DNA from: Brienomyrus brachyistius
Lineage: Eukaryota > Chordata > Actinopteri > Osteoglossiformes > Mormyridae
DNA: 64,000 nucleotides
Direction of reading: 5' to 3'
NCBI RefSeq assembly: GCF_023856365.1
Contig: NC_064540.1
Location: 3,717,501 to 3,781,500 of the forward strand
Under the pieces are notes generated by a model. The model did not search any database. It had not been told where the DNA came from and saw nothing but the letters and a program-made list of their open reading frames with translations. Shown piece after piece: positions 8,307 through 38,010 of this stretch. Position numbers and translations under genes: made by a program. Positions within the stretch are counted from its first letter, which is position 1. Every line of letters starts with the position of its first letter.

Positions 8307-10763
8307 ATGAAGAGGCAGGCCGAGCGGGACTCGAGTCCTGCTAGAGCTGTTGCTAAAAGAATGAGAGACAGAGATCGGGACCGAGATGGGAGTCGCCGAG
8401 AGGACGGCCCTCCTCCGCCGCTGGCCGTGCTGCTCGCTGAGAGCCGGAATTACCACAAGCATCAGGCTCGGAGTCGAAGCAGGGAGCGGGAGAAGCCCCG
8501 ACTTCGGGAGGAGCGCGGCAGCGGGGACCCTCACCACCGACAGCACCTCCACGACCTCGGATTGATCGGCCGGCCGCCCTTGCGAACCACAGCCGTGCTA
8601 CCCAAGAGTAAAGCGGCCGCGGAGCTGCTCAGCGCCCGAGGCATCGGGGGCTTGGAGTACAAGACACTACTTATCAGCAACCTGGGCTCGCAGCTGTCCG
8701 ACGAGCATGTGGAGGACGGGCTCTTCCACGAGTTCAAGAAGTTCGGCGACGTGAGCGTCAAGCTCTCCCACACTCCAGAGCTCGGCCGGGTTGCCTATGT
8801 GAATTTCAGGCATCCAGACAACGCAAAGGAGGCGAGACACTCCAAAGCCAGGTTAGTCCTGTACGACCGGCCGCTTAAAGTGGAGCCCCTGTACCTGAGA
8901 CGCCGGAGCTGCACGCCGCCTGACGTTGGGTATATGCCTTTACACGGGGCTTACCAGTACAGACAGCGGTCCCTTTCGCCTGGACCGGGAGTGAGTAACA
9001 TTAGAGAGGGCAGGCTCCGACATTATGCCGTTGAGGGACTGGGACTGAGCCGGGAGCGGGAGAGGTCTTTAGATTACTACACTATGCTGGACGAGAGGGG
9101 GCGGTCCTATCCGTACCAGCTACCAGAAGAGGACTTGAAACCTGAGGATGACCAGAGAGCGACCAGGAACCTGTTCATAGGCAATCTGGACCACAACGTG
9201 TCCGAGGGAGAGCTGAGGAGGGGTTTTGACAAGTATGGCATCATTGAGGAGGTGGTGATCAAGCGGCCAGCTCGCGGGCAAGGTGGGGCATATGCCTTTC
9301 TGAAGTTCCAGAACCTAGACATGGCTCACAGGGCCAAGGTGGCCATGCAGGGCCGGGTCATCGGCGGCAATCCGGTGAAAATAGGCTATGGGAAGGCCAA
9401 TCCCACCACAAGGCTCTGGGTGGGGGGGCTTGGCCCCAGCACGTCTCTGGCGGCCCTGGCCCGTGAGTTCGACCGCTTCGGCAGCATCAGGACCATCGAC
9501 TACGTCAAGGGCGACAGCTTCGCCTACATCCAGTATGAGAGCTTGGACGCTGCGCAGGCTGCCTGTGCCCAGATGAGGGGTTTCCCCTTGGGTGGTCCCG
9601 AGCGGCGGCTGCGCGTGGACTTTGCCAAGGCAGAGGAAGTGCGCGGCTATCCTCCACAATACCAGTCGCCCGTGGTGCTGCCTGGCCACTACGACACGGT
9701 CTCCGATGGATACGGCCGGCACCACAGCCTGGAGCGAGAACTCAGGGCCCGTGACCGTACGCCGACCCATGGGGTCTTTAGTGACCGCGAGAGGGGCCTG
9801 TCGGACAGGGACTGGACCAGCCCACCCAAGGGACTGGAGCGGAGGAATAGCTCGGATGCCTTTGGCAGGGGCCGGGCCCGCAGCCGGAGCCGGGAGCGCT
9901 GGCCCCGTGAGCGGGAGGGCAAAGCTTGGGAGGAGCGGCGCAAGCGCAGAAGTGCCTCCAGCGACCGGCAGACGGAGGAGCGGGTGAGGCCCAAAGCCCG
10001 GGGCTCAGCGGCCGCCTCCCCCGATCACAGCCCCGACCGATCCAGGGGGAGGTCCTCAGAACCTGGTGCGGAGCCCAAGGAACTGACTCCGGACAGCAGC
10101 CGTCACTCCAGCGAGGACCGGCTGGTGCGGGGTGGGGCGGAGGGAGACCGCAACCACCGGATGGGGGAGAGTGAAGGGGAATCTCAGGGCAACGCGGAGC
10201 CTAAAACAGATGGCAAGAAGCCGAGCACGCTGTCAGAGTACGCGCAGACGCTGACGCAGGTGTGGCAGGGCGCTCTGGTGCTCAAGAACAGTTGCTTCCT
10301 CACCAACATGCACATGCTGGAAGGGGGGGCTGCCTTCCTCAGCTCCCTTATGAGAGACAACAACGCCCAGGGTGGCAAGATCCTCCAGCTGAAGATCGCC
10401 CAGCGCCTGCGCCTAGACCAGCCCAAGCTGGATGAGGTGACTCGGCGCATTAAACTGGGCAGTCCAGATGCATACGCTGTGCTGCTGGCCGTGCAGGGCC
10501 CCGTCGATAAGGACGCGCCCCCTCCGGAACCCGGCCTGCAAAGACGCCTGCTGCGCAACCTGGTTACATACCTCAGGAACAAGCAAGCTGCCGGCGTCAT
10601 CGGCCTGCCCCTAGGGGGCGCCAAGGACCGTGAGATGAGTGGGATGCTGTATGCCTTCCCTCCTTGCGAATTCTCCCAGCAGTACCTCCAGGAGGCCCTG
10701 AGGACTTTGGGCAAGGTCGAGGAGGAGCATCTTGTGATTGTTATCGTCAGGGACTCGGTTTGA
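8307..10763 (+). CDS. rbm15b: RNA-binding motif protein 15B (SPEN family), single exon
   Basis: An uninterrupted frame of 818 residues, somewhat shorter than human RBM15B (about 890), which as I recall is also intronless. SPEN-family RBM15/15B proteins are nuclear, recruit the m6A methyltransferase complex to RNA and take part in splicing and mRNA export. Domains: RRM1 about 119-194 (LLISNL... VAYVNF), RRM2 about 286-363 (RNLFIGNLD... GAYAFLKF), RRM3 about 368-441 (TRLWVGGLG... SFAYIQY), an Arg/Ser/Glu-rich linker about 475-635, and a C-terminal SPOC domain about 640-818 (YAFPPCEFSQQYLQ... HLVIVIVRD). The start MKRQAERDSSP matches the family start and has A at -3. The alternative is the paralogue rbm15; adjacency to manf favours rbm15b. 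The CDS is clearly more GC-rich than its surroundings. Confidence 0.95.
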   Translation: MKRQAERDSSPARAVAKRMRDRDRDRDGSRREDGPPPPLAVLLAESRNYHKHQARSRSREREKPRLREERGSGDPHHRQHLHDLGLIGRPPLRTTAVLPKSKAAAELLSARGIGGLEYKTLLISNLGSQLSDEHVEDGLFHEFKKFGDVSVKLSHTPELGRVAYVNFRHPDNAKEARHSKARLVLYDRPLKVEPLYLRRRSCTPPDVGYMPLHGAYQYRQRSLSPGPGVSNIREGRLRHYAVEGLGLSRERERSLDYYTMLDERGRSYPYQLPEEDLKPEDDQRATRNLFIGNLDHNVSEGELRRGFDKYGIIEEVVIKRPARGQGGAYAFLKFQNLDMAHRAKVAMQGRVIGGNPVKIGYGKANPTTRLWVGGLGPSTSLAALAREFDRFGSIRTIDYVKGDSFAYIQYESLDAAQAACAQMRGFPLGGPERRLRVDFAKAEEVRGYPPQYQSPVVLPGHYDTVSDGYGRHHSLERELRARDRTPTHGVFSDRERGLSDRDWTSPPKGLERRNSSDAFGRGRARSRSRERWPREREGKAWEERRKRRSASSDRQTEERVRPKARGSAAASPDHSPDRSRGRSSEPGAEPKELTPDSSRHSSEDRLVRGGAEGDRNHRMGESEGESQGNAEPKTDGKKPSTLSEYAQTLTQVWQGALVLKNSCFLTNMHMLEGGAAFLSSLMRDNNAQGGKILQLKIAQRLRLDQPKLDEVTRRIKLGSPDAYAVLLAVQGPVDKDAPPPEPGLQRRLLRNLVTYLRNKQAAGVIGLPLGGAKDREMSGMLYAFPPCEFSQQYLQEALRTLGKVEEEHLVIVIVRDSV

Positions 10764-11720
10764 GAACCCACCCTCTATCGGATGTAGTTTTTTTTTTTGT
10801 ACAGACATTTCCACTAAATAAGCTCATGGGTTTTTAGACTGAATGAAACAAGCAAGCCTGCATCACCTCCAAAAGGACTCCTGTGATTTATTGATGCTAA
10901 GAGGTGTGGGCTTATTCCTCCAAGCGAAATTGTGAAACTGACCTGACAGTTGTCTCCAGTCAAGTCTTGATTACTAATATAAAGTTTCACTTTATTCCCC
11001 CCCCCCCCCCCCCCATTATATTAACGCTAATACATTTCAGTTGATGTTCATTGTTCCAAAAATGGAATTTTTATGCAGACTGACTAGGGTTTTAACTCTG
11101 ATTGTAGAAAGGGTGTTTCCTGTACTGAGGTCGATCTTATATTTTATTAACATCATTCCAGAAATTAATGTACAATCTTTAAAAAAAAAAAAACTTGTTT
11201 CAAGTACTGCATGCAGGAGGTTTTTGAATATTTTGGCCGACGATCCAGTTTAATGGATTCTTATTGGACAGAAGTGTAAGTGGTTACAGGGCTGTGGTTT
11301 TTAAAAAGCTGTTTTGTACTGTATCTCTACGTCTGTCTGTGCGTCAGTGTTTTTAACTGTTGTCCTGTATTTTTTTTTAATTCTGTGTGTTTTGTTTCTC
11401 TTCCACAAGATTATAGCAACCAGAATGTAACACTAAAGACTGCAGATCCCACTCATCTGGAAAGCAAATTGTTTATTTTTGTTTTTTTTTTTAATTATTT
11501 AAACCGGAGAAGCAATTCAGTGTGAGGATAAGTCAGCATTAAACTACCTCTACAGTGCTTATCAAATGTTACTCCTCAGTTATTATAAACACTACAGATA
11601 AGTTCTGTTCCCGTCCCTCCCAGAAACTTTCTAGTGCCGCGCCAGTAAGCCTAAATAGTCAGAGTGATTTATTATTGAAACACTATTGAATAAAGAAAGA
11701 GAACAGCATTTCTTTTTTTT
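10764..11720 (+). other. rbm15b: rbm15b 3' UTR (probable extent)
   Basis: Non-coding sequence with a C18 run at 10997-11014 and T-rich tracts. The clearest poly(A) signal is AATAAA at 11689-11694. A shorter form ending before 11000 is possible, but only weak signals are seen there. Confidence 0.45.
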
Positions 11721-11780
11721 TCCTCCCACTTAGGAATTAAAATGTTTATCGAACCCAAAGCAGATATGCGATCGTCTTGG

Positions 11781-11794
11781 CCAGCAGAGGTCAC
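11781..11794 (+). promoter_or_regulatory. CTCF-like motif, forward
   Basis: CCAGCAGAGGTCAC matches 13 of 14 positions of the core CCASYAGRKGGCRS. Binding is not shown by sequence alone. Confidence 0.4.
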
Positions 11795-12007
11795 TGTTTA
11801 GTAATCATTTGCTTTTTGTTTTTAAATAAGGTTTTCCGTTCTCTCCTCCACAATCTGATGTTTCCTCCGGCTGTTTTCCATGCGGCCCCATTGCCAGTTA
11901 AATAGCCAACGTACTGAGGAAGATCGGAAGGTGCGGGTCCGTGCGGGCCTTTCTGCATCGGGACTGAAGACGTGAAGTTTCTCCTGGTGCGATCTCTGCT
12001 GTAGTCG

Positions 12008-12021
12008 CTGGCAGGTGGCGC
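12008..12021 (+). promoter_or_regulatory. CTCF-like motif, forward (weaker)
   Basis: CTGGCAGGTGGCGC matches 12 of 14 core positions. It is the weakest of the three forward motifs here. Confidence 0.3.
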
Positions 12022-12507
12022 TCTCTTCAGTTGCCAAGGGTTTTCGTGAAGTCCACCGTCCCCTTGTGCGTATTGCACAACACGGAGACTGCGTCCTTGT
12101 TAACAGCTTAATAATGTTACGTTTGACATTTTAGAACAACTAAAAGGTATCTTACACAATCTGTTTTTATATTTCAATTAGGTTTTTCTTTTGTATTTTA
12201 ACTGTATGCTGTATGAAACTCAGTAAACATTTTAATGTTCCCATTTTTAATCCTTTTGCTGTTTTGTCTCATTTTTCTCCTCCAGGTATTATTTTCTCAC
12301 GGAAGTTAAACTTGATGTGGTCACATAATGGGAGTTAGGAAAAGAATGTAAGGTTTTAATAGGCAAAGTGCAGTAGGTCTGTCTCCATAGTTACCTGTGA
12401 GGATTCAGGTTGTAGTATCCAGGCAACCAGACCTAGCTGCTGTTGGTTACTGTAAAGAGACTGGGAGATGCTGTGTCTCTTAGGGCTTTGTTTTGGCAAA
12501 GCCATGG

Positions 12508-12521
12508 CCACTAGGTGGTGC
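12508..12521 (+). promoter_or_regulatory. CTCF-like motif, forward
   Basis: CCACTAGGTGGTGC matches 13 of 14 core positions and is the third motif in the same orientation within 750 bp. Confidence 0.4.
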
Positions 12522-13644
12522 TGTAAGGCACATTTCTGTGGTGCTGTATTTGCCAGTGACTGTACAGACGTTGTAACCGGACGGTACCTGTGTGGTAGAC
12601 TTATGGTAAAATTGTAAGGACAGTTGTTCCAGAAATCAATTTGTGGAAAGTTTAAATATAATCAGTAATGAGAATTGAATTTTGGGGTGGCCTTTTACAG
12701 ATTACTGTGTTACCTTTGGGGAGTCTGTCTTCTATGATCTCGCGTTCAGTGTGGGATACACCGGGAGGCTGCAATGCTGCCGTCTCTTTCGTGCGTCTCC
12801 GGCATTCCTGCAGCGTGGCCACATGATTTACTTTCCTCGGTCTCTCGTCCGAGGAACAGGTGCTCTGGGGAGGGTTGGTGCCCTCTGTGACTAATTTGCC
12901 TTTAAGGACACCATACTGGATGGGGACGATTATTCTTTGCGGGGGGGTGGGGGGGGGGGGGTGTTCTTCTGTGGATGTCAGGAAGTTCAGTGGACATTTA
13001 TTAATGGTGTTTTTTTTTCTGAGCTGAATGGAACAGGTTTGTATACCGTTATTGGAAATGTTATGCTTAAGTTTGTTTCTAAATGCACCAAAACCTCCCC
13101 GAGAAACTGTTGAAATTATTGTAATTAATGAGATTTTTTTTAAAGGAATAATTATGATAAAATAATTATAGCTAAATGCAACACCTCACCACATTACAAT
13201 TTTAAAAAATTCTTTGTAGACATTTGTGGCTATTAGGTCAGCGATGGTACAAATGAAATGTTTTGCTTATTGATAATGGTTTATCAGAAAGACACAAAGC
13301 TGAGGTCAGTAAATATGAGGTTATGGAAAGGTTTGTCACGGAATCCTTTGCCTTCATTAGGAAATCTGGCCAGTGGCATCTTTGATATGCAAATGAACAT
13401 CAGCATGGCAACTGGGAAATGACCCCTGATGGCAGGTGGCCTGCCTCACTTCTGGCTTTTTTTCCTGGGCCTGTTTGCTAGATGTAGTGTTTTCTGTGAA
13501 AGTTCGCACAGGTATGAAATTGCCTCTCCTATAGCCGCAGGCGTGAAAGACAGCCGTGGTTAAGCTCTGTTCGCGATCCAGCTGGCTGTACCGCTTGTCA
13601 TGCTTTGTTTCGTTCGCTATGGGGCGTTTCTTTAGCAGTAAATG

Positions 13645-13830
13645 CATATGACGCCGTAACGGTTAAGGACACAGACTTTTGACCTGAAGGCGTCTGCTTA
13701 ATTTCCCAGGGGTGGCACTGCTCTGCTGCCCTTCAGCACGGGTACTTAACGGAATCATTTAAGGAGATGTCATTGGGTAACCACTTCAGCGAAACAGTGA
13801 GATAGATACTGCATATATCACCTGTGTGGC
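13645..13830 (+). repeat. Degenerate tRNA-derived SINE
   Basis: Starts with an A-box-like GCCGTAACGGTTAAGGAC. The body GGGGTGGCACTGCTCTGCTG and CCTTCAGCACGGGTACTTAA matches the fish SINE core that usually reads CCTTGAGCAAGGTACTTAA. The B box is decayed. Confidence 0.5.
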
Positions 13831-16699
13831 TGTTTCTCTAGAGAATGTTCACCACTCCTGAGCCATGTGATTTAATGCAGCGTTTAAGTTTATGTGATTG
13901 GCCACTTATTAGTGATGGGGCCAGATTGTACATTTGCGAAAGAATTGCCATGATATCTTTAATGATCAGGGTAAGGATCAGGTTTAAAATCTCAAGGAGA
14001 GCAACCTCTTCTGGACAGGATCTTGTCTGTCGTGGAGGGGGAGAACAGGATCTGGTCTTATGATGAAAGTTACCATGCTTCCTGCAGAGGTCACACAGAT
14101 CTGCTTGAATTAACTGTAGTCACATGGTGTGGAGCTGCTGGTAGCTAATTAAGGCTGATATTGGGGATGCAGGAGCTGAGCTTCCCTGTGATTGATGCAG
14201 TTTCCCATCCGTAAGGTGCGACCGGCTGTCATTCCCGAGGAAACGGCGGAGAGTTACGGTGATGAAAAATTCATGCAGAATCATCAGGTCTCCGGTGCCA
14301 TCCATTAAAGAGGGATGTAGAGGGAACCTAGATGGTGCATTAGGCCCAAGTGGCGCGGTCCTGTGTCCTGAATAATCCTCCGTGAAACGGTGCGGAGGAA
14401 TGAGTTTGGGGTCTGGATGCTGCGCTTCCTTGCATGACTGTTTTGGAAAGGCAGGCGCCCACAGAGAGTAGAGTGCGGAAAATACCTCTGGCGCGGATAT
14501 ATGGTGCGGATGACCCAACTCCACAGTGAGCCAGCAGATGTCGGTTGAGAGGGGAAGGCGGCAGTGATGGCTGGAGTCAGCTTCCTCTCTCACTCCCCTC
14601 TGGGCTTTGCTCGTCAGTTGGATACTTCCAGTCTCAGCTAATGTCGAGCTTAGGGTATTTTCAAGGGGCCGTAAAGGATGGACCCAATGCTTCATGATAA
14701 AGAGAAGTCTTGGCGTCCTGCTCAGTTTTTTTAGTTAAGTGTGCCGTGCTAGAGCTGTTTTCGTCTGATTGAAAAATGCCAATTATTTCCTAGGACGTGC
14801 AGAAATTTTACAGAACACAATGAAATAAACACAATGTTTAACTTCATTCCAAGTTCTAAATTAGCTGGCTCTCAAAAGAATGTGAGTTACATTTCTCAGG
14901 AATAAAAATTCTGTATTTAAACAAAATGAGAGCACCGTACAGTCTTGAAATTCACTCAAGGATGCTGGAAGGACCCTCATTTAGTTATTAAAATGATTTT
15001 TCTATACCGCGCATCTGGATTAGCCTGAGATGTGGAAGGGGCGGAGTTGACCTGGTGTGTTGTCATTGTCCTTGTCACACAGGGTGGCAAAGAATTTTAC
15101 TTTTCTGGTAACAGCTGCGGAGTCTAACAAGTTGGCTCGAATTCTTTGCAGGATTTTTGGGGGAGGGTGGGGCTCCATGGATTTGGATATAGTATTTTTA
15201 TTTATTGAATTTGTTATGATGGCCAGAGTGATGAATCCCTTTGCAAATGCTTGTCTTGTCAATTAAAATGGACATTAAGGAGCTGAAATATAAAATATAA
15301 CATTTGCGTGTGTTTTTCCACAGGGAGTACAGAGAGACAAAAGTGAAAAGTCAGGATATGTTTCAATTGTCGTCCACCAAAAAGAAGAAAAGTAACAAAA
15401 AATTCCATGGCTTTGAGTATCCCGCTTTATGTGAAAATACTTGTCACTAGCCTTGTTCAATTCAACATAATATTACAGTCGTGGTTTTTTCAAACCTGGT
15501 TTCCCAGCAAAACAGAGCTGTGTTTTTCTCTTAAATAATTGTTTTTAACTGGTTACTAATTTAAATTGAAATACTTGGGGGGGGGGAAATAAAGCACTAG
15601 GATTTTTGGACTGGACAGACTGGGTCAGTAATGGGAGGAATGTGCTCACCGGCTGTGCTTCTGCTTTCCGAGAGCAAGGTTTGTGCGTGCAGGTTAATCA
15701 CACGTGTTGAGCCAGATTGCCCTGAGCTGAACACACGATTGCGGTTTCATGTTTGCGCTGCTAATATAATTGTTGGTGTTTATTCTATGCAGCTATGAGA
15801 CCTAAGCTCTATTTCATAGCCTTCATTAAAAACGATTTAATCTGACACTAAACACTGTACATTCATACATAACTGGTGTATGTAGTACAGAACAAGGTGC
15901 TTAATTATAACAACTTTTTATTTACAAGATAGTTGTATAAATGAAATGAGAATGAAATATAACAATCGCAAGTTAATCTGCATGAAATGAAAATCCTTGT
16001 TAAGCAAATAAAATGCACTACTGAGATGCCTCTTCCACCCCATATATACTCTTAATTGACGTTGCTTATCATACACATTCTTAATACCCCCATTTATAAA
16101 TAGCTTTCCAAGGCGCATTTGATTAGTGTTTTTTCAGGGTTAGTTTATTTTTTTTAAGCTACTCATTATTAGCCGGCTGGCACTTTTCCTACTTTCAAAA
16201 ATGTTTCCCTCCAGAGCCCTGTCAGCGGAAACAGTTTGAAAGTCATTGATATTCATTATTTAAGCCGTCCATATCAAATGAACCGAAGAACCACTTTGAT
16301 CTGGCGAGCTTTTCTTGTCCTTACGTATTCGTTTAATCTCTCATTGAATTGCAAAGCACACAGGTCTCTGCTACATGCTACCGTGCTTCCCTGGGTCATT
16401 CACGGCAGACAGCTAGCTTGTAATACCGGCGTGTCTTTAGAGTACAATAGTAAAGCGTGGCCTATAATAACCCTCCTATTTCTCCCAAGACTTTGTTCCA
16501 TTTTTATTAGTCTCGAATTCCGAATAGTATTTGTTGTTCATGCTAGACTGTGTTAGTACAAGACTGTGTGCCTCTGTTGCAGATTTAAAGCGAGCAATTC
16601 TAACTTATCTCCGGGTCTTCCGTTTCGGCATGTGACAACAGTGTGTCAGAGTTCCATGGGTAACTGGGAAAGTAGTGTTTAAAAATATGGAATCGTACC

Positions 16700-16815
16700 C
16701 TGAAGGTTTCCGGTTCAGGCACCGGCATGAGACATGATCACATTACCCTTGAGGAAGTTGCATAATCTGAATTCTCTAGTAAAAAATATCTGGCTGTGTG
16801 AATGTGTAATTAATG
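16700..16815 (+). repeat. Degenerate tRNA-derived SINE fragment
   Basis: Contains a B-box-like TTCCGGTTCAGGCACC, then ACCCTTGAGGAAGTTGCATA and CTAGTAAAAAATATCTGGCT, the same core as the copy near 13.7 kb. Confidence 0.45.
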
Positions 16816-16847
16816 CGGGTCACTTTGCTCAAAAGCAGGGTCAGATA

Positions 16848-16976
16848 GTCCCTGGACGATCTGGAAGTTAAGGCCCTTACTCAAGGACCCAATAGGGAAG
16901 TCTCTGCAATCCCTAGGATTTGGGCCAGTGACCTTCTGATCACAGGGTTACTATTCTAACCCACTGAGCCACACAC
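16848..16976 (-). repeat. tRNA-derived SINE, minus strand
   Basis: On the minus strand it shows TGTGGCTCAGTGGGTTAGAA (A-box region), GATCAGAAGGTCACTGGCCC (B-box region) and GGGTCCTTGAGTAAGGGCC. This is the same family as the + strand copy at 36871-37040. Confidence 0.6.
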
Positions 16977-17540
16977 CTCTCTCTACTTAAATTCTTATAA
17001 TTTATATTTATTGCGGTGTGAGTCAGAGCTATTGCCATCATTAACCTGTGCACTACGGCGCTTTGTATATCAGCAGCCTCTTCATCCCTTTTCAGCTTTG
17101 ATGCCTGAAAGAATCTGTTTGTTTGGACAGCTGTTGGGGAGCACGTTTATTCATAGGCCGCTTTCATCCGGAAGCCTCCGTCTTTGTCTCTCAGGTACTG
17201 GGAAGAGGCCAGAGGAGGAGCATTGGGCCAGCTCTCAGGACCGCCGCTGTGGGATCGGCCGGTACAGCCAGTAGATGGACACGTTCCGCACCTGACACGC
17301 CTCAGCTCTCACACCCCAGTGCTCATCTATGTGATGACTGGGTAGCAAGACCCTTGACTTGGGCTTTAATTACTTGCTGATATGGCATCTTCAGGTAGTT
17401 CAATAAAGAAGCCATTTTGGGTTTAGCTACTGGTGCGAAAATGCTGTCGAATGTCTACAAAAGCGGCTGGGCCTTTTTCTGACATACGCCTGAAGTTTCA
17501 CGTCGCCGACAAATACGACACATTTGGGGGCCTCGATCTG

Positions 17541-19251
17541 CATAATATTTATTTTTTATTTATGGCAAAATGGAGAACGGGAAACAAGAAGATAGACACG
17601 ACAAAAGTCACGTGGACACAAAATGGCATTTTTTCGTATAAAAACTTATTTTAGAGAAATGAATTCTTTTGGCCGTTCGCTGCAACAAAAGAGCATAAAA
17701 GTCAAATGCAGATATTGAGAGACAAGCATATCTGTCATTACATATAACAATGGCGTATGTGAAGGGTACATGAAGCACATGACTAGCTGTTGATCTTTTG
17801 GTTCACAGAGCAGAAGGTTTTGAATCACACCTGCGACTCACCTTTTCGTACTTGTCTGAACAGCCCTTATCGGGTAGCCCCCTTTAGCTACCGATGTTGC
17901 ATAAGGCAGAATTACCGTGGAACCGCAGGGGCGCGTGGTTTGCATAGACGTTAAATGAAGTTGTACGCATGCAAAATTCGCTCGAGTTAAAAAGAGGAGG
18001 CATCTTGTGAAACGGCAGGGCGAGCTCAGCAGGGAAAAGTCAGTGAGTCAGTGCTCAGGGACAAATTTACAGTTCCGTAACGCTGCAGACGCTCACCAGC
18101 TCGAAACGAAAATCTGTGAGGTTAGACAGAAGAGGGTCCGATCGTAGGAAACAACATCTCCCAGCAGATCATAATGCATGGTGTGCATTACTGAAGGGTT
18201 GTACCTGTGGTTTTGCTTGCATTACCAGTTTCTCTTTCTACATCACGAGAGCCAGCACCCCCGAAATTCATTATCCTGTCGTTCGCATAGCTTGTCATTA
18301 AAATCTCCCACTTATGTGACCCCACTGCGTGTGTGCGGGTGTGTGGGTGGGTGCAACAAGTCAACATGCAGCGTTATTTTCAGGGTGTAGGGCCAGTAAC
18401 CATGCATCGCCTTTATCGTACGTCTAGCGGTTTCCCTCAGACGCCACACAGATTATTCAGCTTCTGCTATTTCCTAGCTACTTACATTAGAAATGAAAGA
18501 AGAACCTGACTTTAATTTCTTTTTCAGGGCTTTTAATTCTAATTACATTGCAGAGGTGGTCACACACTTTTTCTATTAAAAAAAATAATAATAAAATGTA
18601 CTGTTAGGAAGCACTGAATCTGTAATTAGAGGCAAAGAAAATCTTTAGTTCTTTCATCATAATCCAGGGCGGGAAGGACAAGGTAATATTATGTGTATTT
18701 TACCTGGTGTCAATAAAAAAAAAATAGTATTAATAAAAGAAATAATCACAATAAATATAATAAATTACAGTTTTCAAATAAATGTGACAAAACTACGTAA
18801 AAACATACCACAAAGAGAGGTTTCGGTTGTCTTTTTTTAAAAACTTGCTTTTTTTTATACATCATTTATATATTAAAAAAAAAACCTTCAGGAAACTGTA
18901 TAGAGGAGCATACACAGACAACATTGTATAAAAGCTGATACGTTTAGGGTCTAGCATCAGTAACCAGTGTTTAATTTATAAACTCTCAGGGAATAACTGT
19001 TAATAAATAAAAGTAGAGAACAGACAAGAGAGACAGCCTATGGCTTAAGAGGCTTGGCGAATTACATGATCTATATTGGCCAATGCCCTCTCATTTTTAT
19101 GTGGTTAATGAAAAAAGCTACAAAACAAAAAGGAAAAAGGAATACAGTCTTACTATATAGCTACATCAGGTGGGGGAGGAGAAGAACATAGGGGCCCATC
19201 CCATATTTGTCTTAGGACAGATGTTGGGAATTTGGGGAAAAGATGGGAACA
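17541..19251 (-). other. pcbp4: pcbp4 3' UTR (probable extent)
   Basis: AT-rich sequence downstream of the pcbp4 stop on the minus strand. Minus-strand ATTAAA occurs at 18970-18975, 18532-18537 and 18511-18516, and an AATAAA at 17555-17560. The true end is not determined. Confidence 0.35.
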
Positions 19252-36302
<17,051 letters not shown>

Positions 36303-36870
36303 TCTGGCGTGGGCGTCCGACGCGGGGAGACGCATGAAAGAGGCTCGTTGACGTCGGTGTGCACTCAGGGCAAAGTGGGTCTTATCCTGTCCCCTTCACG
36401 GCTGCGTGGGACACATAGAACAGAAATACACACAGGGCCGTCGCATTAAATGCACAAGCTGCCATACTTATCACATGCCTTGCATTTACTCCTCCCCGTC
36501 GTGTACCCTGTGTGCTGAATTCAGTACCGGTCGTAGCCCATGTGACGCCCAAAGCAAGCTTCACCACCAGTACCTCACCGCCCACTTCACCAACTAATTT
36601 CACTTTGTACTGGGGGGGGTTGGCAATGGTAAAAGTTGTCAACTTTCCACCCACAGAGTGCTAAGTTAGTGCCCTCGGCAATTGCCCATCTTCCACTTCC
36701 CAGGATCCTCCACTGCTTGTCCTAATACTCTGCCTGCCTTACGCCCTAATTGCTACTTGTCTATTATCATGGTATATTCAATGGTAGCAAGCTGCGGCAG
36801 CAGAAATTTCCACTGGCCTTGGTAGTGTTGCAATGGCGATTCTGATTCTAAAGCTCATATCCACCTTTCA

Positions 36871-37040
36871 GGGGGCAGGATGTGGCTCCGTGGGCTAAGC
36901 CTGTGTGCCTGTAATCAGAAGGTCACCGGTTCAAACCCAACCTCAGCCTGCGGGTCCTTGAGCAAGGCCCTTAACCCCCAGCTCCCTGGGTGCCACTACG
37001 GGTGGCAGCCCTTCGCAAAAACAACTTATTATTATTATTA
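36871..37040 (+). repeat. tRNA-derived SINE with (TTA)n tail
   Basis: A-box region TGTGGCTCCGTGGGCTAAGC near 36881, B box GGTTCAAACCC at 36928-36938, core GGGTCCTTGAGCAAGGCCCT and a (TTA)n tail at about 37027-37040. It is the best-preserved copy of the SINE family seen also near 16.9 kb in inverse orientation. Confidence 0.8.
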
Positions 37041-37889
37041 TGGGCCGCACACCCAGCTGCTCAAGCTACCCTCCCAGGATCGGCGATGGAACCACTTGAA
37101 TCGTGTCTTTCTTTAGGCCGTTTCATGAGTTTATCAATTCTTTTTTTCTATAGTTATATCCTTCTATACTTGAAATAGTAACATAGGATTAGAAACACTG
37201 AGTTTGGAGAGTAGCTGTTTGCTCTCTGACGGCTGAGGTAATTGCAGGTTTCTTGCATGTGTCTCCACGTGTATCAAAGAGATCACGGGTTCTCAGTAGA
37301 ACAGTCAGGCTGCTCCTGGAAGACTTTGATCCGAGGCATGCATGAAGCCGGCAGTCACAGAAAACATTACTTATGATCTGGAGAGTACGTACATATGATG
37401 TTCTCAGATCAGACCAAAAAAATAGCCAATCTATCCATCTGTCTATTTATCATCTTGTCCTTCGTGTTTGTTATTATAGGTTACATTAAATGTCGTATCG
37501 ATTGCTGAGAAGCCGCACAGCATGGCATCGAAATCGGCGCCTTTGCGCATTAATTCATTTTGCCGCGTCAAAACGAGGCGGTGTAATCATTTTTTAATTC
37601 GGTTAAAAGCTGGAGGGTGAATTAAATAAGCTTTTCGCATGAAAGATCCGCTGCTGCGTAAATACTTTGAACAATCCGCCAAGAGAGCAACATACACGAT
37701 GCGCGCAAAGCGATAAAACAAACCCAGAAGGTCTCGCAAGTATCTGGAGGGAGATGTTCAGACCATGGGTCCAGCAAAATCTGGATTCTAACGATGGCGT
37801 TTCAGTCCCCGTTGACAGATTAATTAGGGATTCTAGAGCCATGCTTGCGCAACTACAGCCTCACTTATACAGATATTTTCCATTGATTT

Positions 37890-38010
37890 ATGATTACTTT
37901 TTTAGCAAATGCCTTTGTCCAAAGAAATATACATGTGAGGATCAGAGAGCAGGGTCTGGAGAGATGGAGAGTAATGGTCTTGCTTAAGGGTCACACACCA
38001 CCACATCTAG
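37890..38010 (+). repeat. Fish interspersed repeat fragment
   Basis: Reads AGCAAATGCCTTTGTCCAAA, then later GTCTTGCTTAAGGGTCACAC. This resembles the widespread fish repeat normally reading GCAGATGCTTTTATCCAAAG. Fragmentary and non-coding. Confidence 0.4.

Larger units (their letters stand above)
11721..17540. other. Convergent intergenic region between rbm15b and pcbp4
   Basis: No coding gene is recognised. It contains three CTCF-like motifs (11781, 12008, 12508), several degenerate tRNA-derived SINEs and a G13 run at 12949-12961. Short ORFs on both strands show no familiar protein. Confidence 0.5.

Noticed and set aside
9315..10771. Long minus-strand ORFs opposite rbm15b (151 and 195 codons)
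   Set aside because: They are antisense shadows of a GC-rich coding sequence. The plus frame has clear RRM and SPOC domains.
11791..12078. 95-codon minus-strand ORF past rbm15b
   Set aside because: No recognisable family and it overlaps another antisense frame; the CTCF-like motifs in it explain the interest better.
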